This document shows positions 60,392-64,000 of a stretch of 64,000 nucleotides of DNA, piece by piece; positions within the stretch are counted from its first letter, which is position 1; each line of letters begins with the position of its first letter. The position numbers were made by a program, and so were the translations under genes. Below the pieces are notes generated by a model. That model searched no databases. It saw only the letters and a list, made by a program, of their open reading frames with translations, and was not told the DNA's origin. The stretch is from Planctomycetaceae bacterium. GTDB lineage: Bacteria > Planctomycetota > Planctomycetia > Planctomycetales > Planctomycetaceae. The stretch covers positions 5,088,001 through 5,152,000 of the forward strand of contig CP051247.1 of assembly GCA_017795105.1 (NCBI GenBank), written 5' to 3'.

Positions 60392-62533
60392 ATGGATAGA
60401 TCGCTCAAAGCTTTGTTCCTTGTTCTGCCGTGTGCCTTGTTTAGCATGGCCGCTTCAACGGCATTGGCAGAGCAGCCCCCGAACGTGGTTCTCATTTTTG
60501 TCGATGACCTCGGCTACGGCGATCTCGGTTGCTACGGGGCCACCAAAGTCCAGACTCCCAACATCGATCGGCTGGCGACCGAGGGACGCCGGTTCACGGA
60601 CGCGCATTCGGTCTCGGCTGTCTGTACTCCGTCTCGTTACGCGTTGTTGACAGGGAAGTATCCACTGCGGGCGAAGAATGGCGAAGGCGTCTGGGGACCT
60701 GCTCCGATCACCTCGCCGCTGCTGGTCGACACGGAGAAACTCACAATTGCCGATGTCTTCAAGCAGAGCGGCTACGACACAGCCGTGATCGGCAAATGGC
60801 ATCTGGGATTCAAAGAGGGCTCCAACGAATGGCAGGAACCGTTACGCCCCGGGCCGCAGGATCTCGGTTTCGATTACTACTTCGGCATGCCGGTCGTGAA
60901 CAGTGCTCCGCCGTATGTCTATGTCGAGAACGACCATATTGTCGGCAACGATCCCGACGATCCTCTGGTCCTGCTCGGGAGAAATCGTGACGGGGCCACC
61001 CCCATCACTCCCATTCCGCCGGAAGCCGCTCAGCGTTCCCCAAATCGATTCGGCGGTGCGAAAGAAGCTCACAAGCAATTCAACGACTATCAGGTCGGGA
61101 CGACGTTTGCGAAGAAGGCGGTCGAATGGATTGAGCAACGGAATAAGAAGCCGTTCTTTCTGTATCTCGCGACGACCAACATTCATCACCCGTTTACGCC
61201 AGCGAAACGCTTTCAGGGGACCAGTCAGTGTGGACTTTACGGCGACTTCATTCACGAACTCGACTGGATCGTCGGCGAGGTTCTCGCCTGTCTCGATGAC
61301 AACGGCCTGAGCGACAACACCATGGTGATCTTTACCAGTGACAATGGCGGGATGTTCAACCATGGGGGACAGGCCGCTTTCAAGGCGGGGCATCGACAGA
61401 ATGGCGAACTGCTCGGCTTTAAGTTCGGCGTTTGGGAAGGAGGGCATCGTGTTCCGTTCATTGTCCGCTGGCCGGGCAGGGTGGAGCCGGGCACGGTTTC
61501 CGATCAGTTGCTCGGAAACGTCGATATGCTGGCGACATTCGCCGCGGTGACGGAACAGGAGTTCGACAAGACTCAGTTGGGCGACAGTGTGAACATGCTG
61601 CCCGCGATGATTGACGATCCCGACGTACCCGTTCGTGACCATCTCGTGCTCGCTCCCCATAAAGGGACGCATCTTTCGATTCGCCATGGCAATTGGATGT
61701 ACATTCCACGGCAGGGGAGTGGCGGCTTCGGAGGGAGAAAGCTGGGGGATCATACGTTCGCCGGGCCACCTGCGGCCAGTTTTGTCGGCTCGATCAACAG
61801 CGACATCGAGAATGGAAAGATCCGGGAAGACGCCCCGCCTGCTCAGCTTTATGATCTCGCATCAGATCGAGCTCAAACCGAGAACCTGTACCGCAGGCAT
61901 CCCGATGTTGTCGAGAAGCTCAGCTCGCTGCTGAAGCAGTACAGCTCGCAGATCAAGCGTTCTGATTCCGGGAATGCGCGTCGGCCGGAAGGCGATCCAG
62001 CGAAAAAGACACCGGCAGGCCCGAGCCCTCGCACCGCGGCGTTCGACTTCGAATCGGGAAAGCTCGCTCCCTGGAAGATTGTGGAGGGGGACTTCGGTCA
62101 TCCTCTCGGAAGCCGATCGGAGTTCTTCAGAAGTCAACGCGAGTATAACAAGCAGGGGGAGTACTATCTGACCACGCTTGAACCTTCCCCCACTGCGGAA
62201 CGTGGCCAGGACAGCCAGACCGGCATCATTGTCTCGCCGCTGTTCATTCCCGCAACTGGGTCGATGACATTCCGCGTGGGCGGTGGACGCGGTTCGGCAA
62301 CATACGTCGCGCTCTGCACGGCCGACGGAAAAGAGGTCGAACAAGCTCGCGGCGTCAACGATCAGGTAATGCAGAACGCGACATGGGATCTGACACCGTA
62401 CGCGGGGCAGAAGATGTACCTCAAAGTCGTCGACAAGTCGACAACGGGATGGGGACATCTCACCGTGGACGACTTTCAGTTCGATGCCGAGGTGCTCAAC
62501 GAATATCCGAAAATCGCTTCCCGAAGAGAGTAG
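60392..62533 (+). CDS. Sulfatase with C-terminal beta-sandwich domain, exported
   Basis: A 713-residue type I sulfatase with a signal peptide (ALFLVLPCALFSMAASTALA). The catalytic domain has VDDLGYGDLGCYG, CTPSR (Cys78), GKWHLGF, NIHHPFTP and FTSDNGGMFNHGG. After about residue 545 an extra domain (AAFDFESGKLAPWKIVEG, then PYAGQKMYLKVVDK) looks like a jelly-roll carbohydrate-binding or concanavalin-type module, not usual in the core family. It starts 50 bases after the previous sulfatase and has a clear ATG. The extra module suggests it acts on an insoluble or branched sulfated glycan. It precedes a PQQ-propeller gene by 33 bases. Confidence 0.9.
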   Translation: MDRSLKALFLVLPCALFSMAASTALAEQPPNVVLIFVDDLGYGDLGCYGATKVQTPNIDRLATEGRRFTDAHSVSAVCTPSRYALLTGKYPLRAKNGEGVWGPAPITSPLLVDTEKLTIADVFKQSGYDTAVIGKWHLGFKEGSNEWQEPLRPGPQDLGFDYYFGMPVVNSAPPYVYVENDHIVGNDPDDPLVLLGRNRDGATPITPIPPEAAQRSPNRFGGAKEAHKQFNDYQVGTTFAKKAVEWIEQRNKKPFFLYLATTNIHHPFTPAKRFQGTSQCGLYGDFIHELDWIVGEVLACLDDNGLSDNTMVIFTSDNGGMFNHGGQAAFKAGHRQNGELLGFKFGVWEGGHRVPFIVRWPGRVEPGTVSDQLLGNVDMLATFAAVTEQEFDKTQLGDSVNMLPAMIDDPDVPVRDHLVLAPHKGTHLSIRHGNWMYIPRQGSGGFGGRKLGDHTFAGPPAASFVGSINSDIENGKIREDAPPAQLYDLASDRAQTENLYRRHPDVVEKLSSLLKQYSSQIKRSDSGNARRPEGDPAKKTPAGPSPRTAAFDFESGKLAPWKIVEGDFGHPLGSRSEFFRSQREYNKQGEYYLTTLEPSPTAERGQDSQTGIIVSPLFIPATGSMTFRVGGGRGSATYVALCTADGKEVEQARGVNDQVMQNATWDLTPYAGQKMYLKVVDKSTTGWGHLTVDDFQFDAEVLNEYPKIASRRE

Positions 62534-62566
62534 CTCCTGCCGTTCGGGACCAGTTCAGAGATCCTG

Positions 62567-64000
62567 ATGATGTCGACCTTGAGAGCCGTCATTTGCGATG
62601 TGTTGCTTTGCTTCTGTCATCCACTCGAAGCCGATGACAACTGGCCTCAGCCAGCCGGCCCGAATGGCAACTGGCAGGTCGAGGGCGATCCTGCCGTGAG
62701 ATGGAGCGTGACTCGAGGCGAGAACATTCGCTGGCGAACGCCGATGCCCGAAGCGGGAATGAGCGGCGTCACAGTCTGGGGAAATCGTCTGTTCGTTACG
62801 ACTCATGTGCCGATAGAGACCCTCGAAGAGAAGGATTCGGTGACCGACATCATCGGATTCTGCCTCGATACTGACTCGGGGAAATTGCTCTGGCAAGTGA
62901 CCTTGCCCGGTTCGGCCTTCATCTCGCTTGCCGGTGGCTTCACCGATGGCACCGTCTTCGCCCCGATAACCGATGGCGAACATGTCTGGTTCTTCAACCG
63001 GTGTGGTGCAATGGGCTGCTACGACATGAACGGCCGTCAGGTCTGGCTGCGGGAATGGACGCCGCGATTCAAGCACAACAACCGCCAGGCCGAACCGTAT
63101 CTTGTCGGCAACACCATTCTCTATGTGGAAGTGGCCGACAAAGAACTGGGAGCCCGAGTTCAGAAATGGGCAGCACCCGGGGTGAAGGCTAAGAGTACCG
63201 ACGTGCCGGAAGGTGTCGACGAGAAAGCTGTGTGGACTTATCTGCACGGCATCGACAAACGCACGGGCGAAGTTCTGTGGCGTGAGAATGTGGGAACCGT
63301 CATTCACAATACTCCGGTTGTGGGCACGCTACCCGATGGCAGGATCGCCGTTTCCCATGCCCGTGGCGGTCCTCATCAGCCCTTCGAGAAACCATTTGGG
63401 CACAGCCTGACCAGTCTCGCGTCTGGCGAGGAAGGCAGGACGCTCTGGAGTACCGATCTGCGGGGATACGATCCTTCGTTCGCAAGCCACTGGAACAGCA
63501 AGTATGTCTTCGGTTTCCGCCGCGGACATCACATCGTTCTCGATACCGCTACCGGAACACTGTTGCGAGACCAACCGCTCTACACCGGGGCCACCGTCTG
63601 GAAGTGGAATGCGAGAAACAACGACTGGTCCCGGCAATCCAATGTTGCCGTAAAGGCGGGTAAAGGACACCCCAATACGAACCAGGCCAACATCGTTATC
63701 GGGGACTGGCACTGGTTTCTGTCGCACAACGTCCACTACCTCGGACGCGTTCATGTCGAAACCGGTGAGGTCGAATATCTTGAACTGCCGGCCCAGCTGA
63801 TGGCTGACGAACACTCTCGTGAACATGACGTTTGGCTCTGGGGACAGGGACACGACAGCAATCTTCCTCACAACGCCGCTGGCTTTGCCGTCGGAGATCA
63901 TGGCCAGACCGGAACCGGATGGGGGCACATCTCGGCGGCAAGCCCGACCCGTGTCGGTCGATACCTGTTTCTACCGGTCGTAACCGGAACGGTGTATGTC
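62567..64000 (+). CDS. PQQ-like beta-propeller protein (partial, cut by window edge)
   Basis: The frame from ATG 62567 (or ATG 62570) runs open to the right edge: 478 codons visible. It begins with a short hydrophobic stretch (TLRAVICDVLLCFCHPLEA), a possible signal, then WPQPAGPNGNW, typical of planctomycete PQQ-propeller proteins. Blades are recognisable by CLDTDSGKLLWQ, YDMNGRQVWLREW, IDKRTGEVLWREN and LDTATGTLLRDQ. No catalytic site is visible. It follows the third sulfatase on the same strand and probably belongs to that operon, perhaps as a secreted binding or sensing protein. Confidence 0.82.
   Translation, partial: MMSTLRAVICDVLLCFCHPLEADDNWPQPAGPNGNWQVEGDPAVRWSVTRGENIRWRTPMPEAGMSGVTVWGNRLFVTTHVPIETLEEKDSVTDIIGFCLDTDSGKLLWQVTLPGSAFISLAGGFTDGTVFAPITDGEHVWFFNRCGAMGCYDMNGRQVWLREWTPRFKHNNRQAEPYLVGNTILYVEVADKELGARVQKWAAPGVKAKSTDVPEGVDEKAVWTYLHGIDKRTGEVLWRENVGTVIHNTPVVGTLPDGRIAVSHARGGPHQPFEKPFGHSLTSLASGEEGRTLWSTDLRGYDPSFASHWNSKYVFGFRRGHHIVLDTATGTLLRDQPLYTGATVWKWNARNNDWSRQSNVAVKAGKGHPNTNQANIVIGDWHWFLSHNVHYLGRVHVETGEVEYLELPAQLMADEHSREHDVWLWGQGHDSNLPHNAAGFAVGDHGQTGTGWGHISAASPTRVGRYLFLPVVTGTVYV

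Overview
The window looks like chromosome from a planctomycete of the order Planctomycetales (judged by eye, moderately high GC). The evidence is the family content. There are two paralogous c-type cytochrome/DUF1549/DUF1553 proteins, a Tat-exported DUF1501 protein, a DUF1559 prepilin-like protein, PQQ-type and WD40 propellers, FG-GAP and TPR proteins, a DUF1080 lipoprotein, three formylglycine sulfatases in a row and a hairpin repeat of the NPKRERG type. No rRNA, tRNA, CRISPR array, prophage or replication origin was seen.

Layout. 1-16 kb is mostly housekeeping: birA with a DMT permease, a decayed-looking AroD/AroE fusion, a glycoamylase-like protein, a frameshifted ZIP transporter, adk, the cytochrome/DUF1501/PDZ export set, an acyl-CoA dehydrogenase-like flavoprotein, a half-size DMT protein and bioD. 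16-34 kb holds envelope and secreted proteins, including a three-gene minus-strand operon (21.5-29.9 kb) of very large exported proteins, two with long coiled-coil inserts, then an FG-GAP/TPR pair. 33.7-35.5 kb carries a small lipoprotein and a DUF1559 protein followed by a good terminator.

35.5-39.4 kb is a mobile-DNA patch with two unrelated REP/RAYT systems. One is a single element of about 760 bp. The other is a tandem of three units: one encodes an intact RAYT and two are internally deleted, MITE-like versions. It abuts, and has apparently duplicated, the 3' end of a PQQ-propeller gene. A comM-type AAA gene lies between the two systems.

41-47 kb has pyruvate carboxylase behind a perfect inverted repeat, a DUF4328 membrane protein and a ceramidase-like hydrolase. 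47.6-52.2 kb is a probable catabolic operon: a gentisate-dioxygenase-like bicupin, an L-lactate-permease-family transporter, a DapA-family lyase and 4-hydroxyproline 2-epimerase, with an orphan NarL-type regulator after it. 53.0-56.9 kb on the minus strand is a sulfur module: persulfide dioxygenase-rhodanese fusion, two YeeE/YedE half-transporters and a cysteine-dioxygenase-like enzyme, with a redoxin nearby. 57.3-64 kb has three sulfatases in series and an incomplete PQQ-propeller gene, which suits breakdown of sulfated polysaccharide.

The biotin genes birA and bioD and the biotin enzyme pyc are all in the window but are not adjacent. Functional assignments come from reading motifs; no database search was run.
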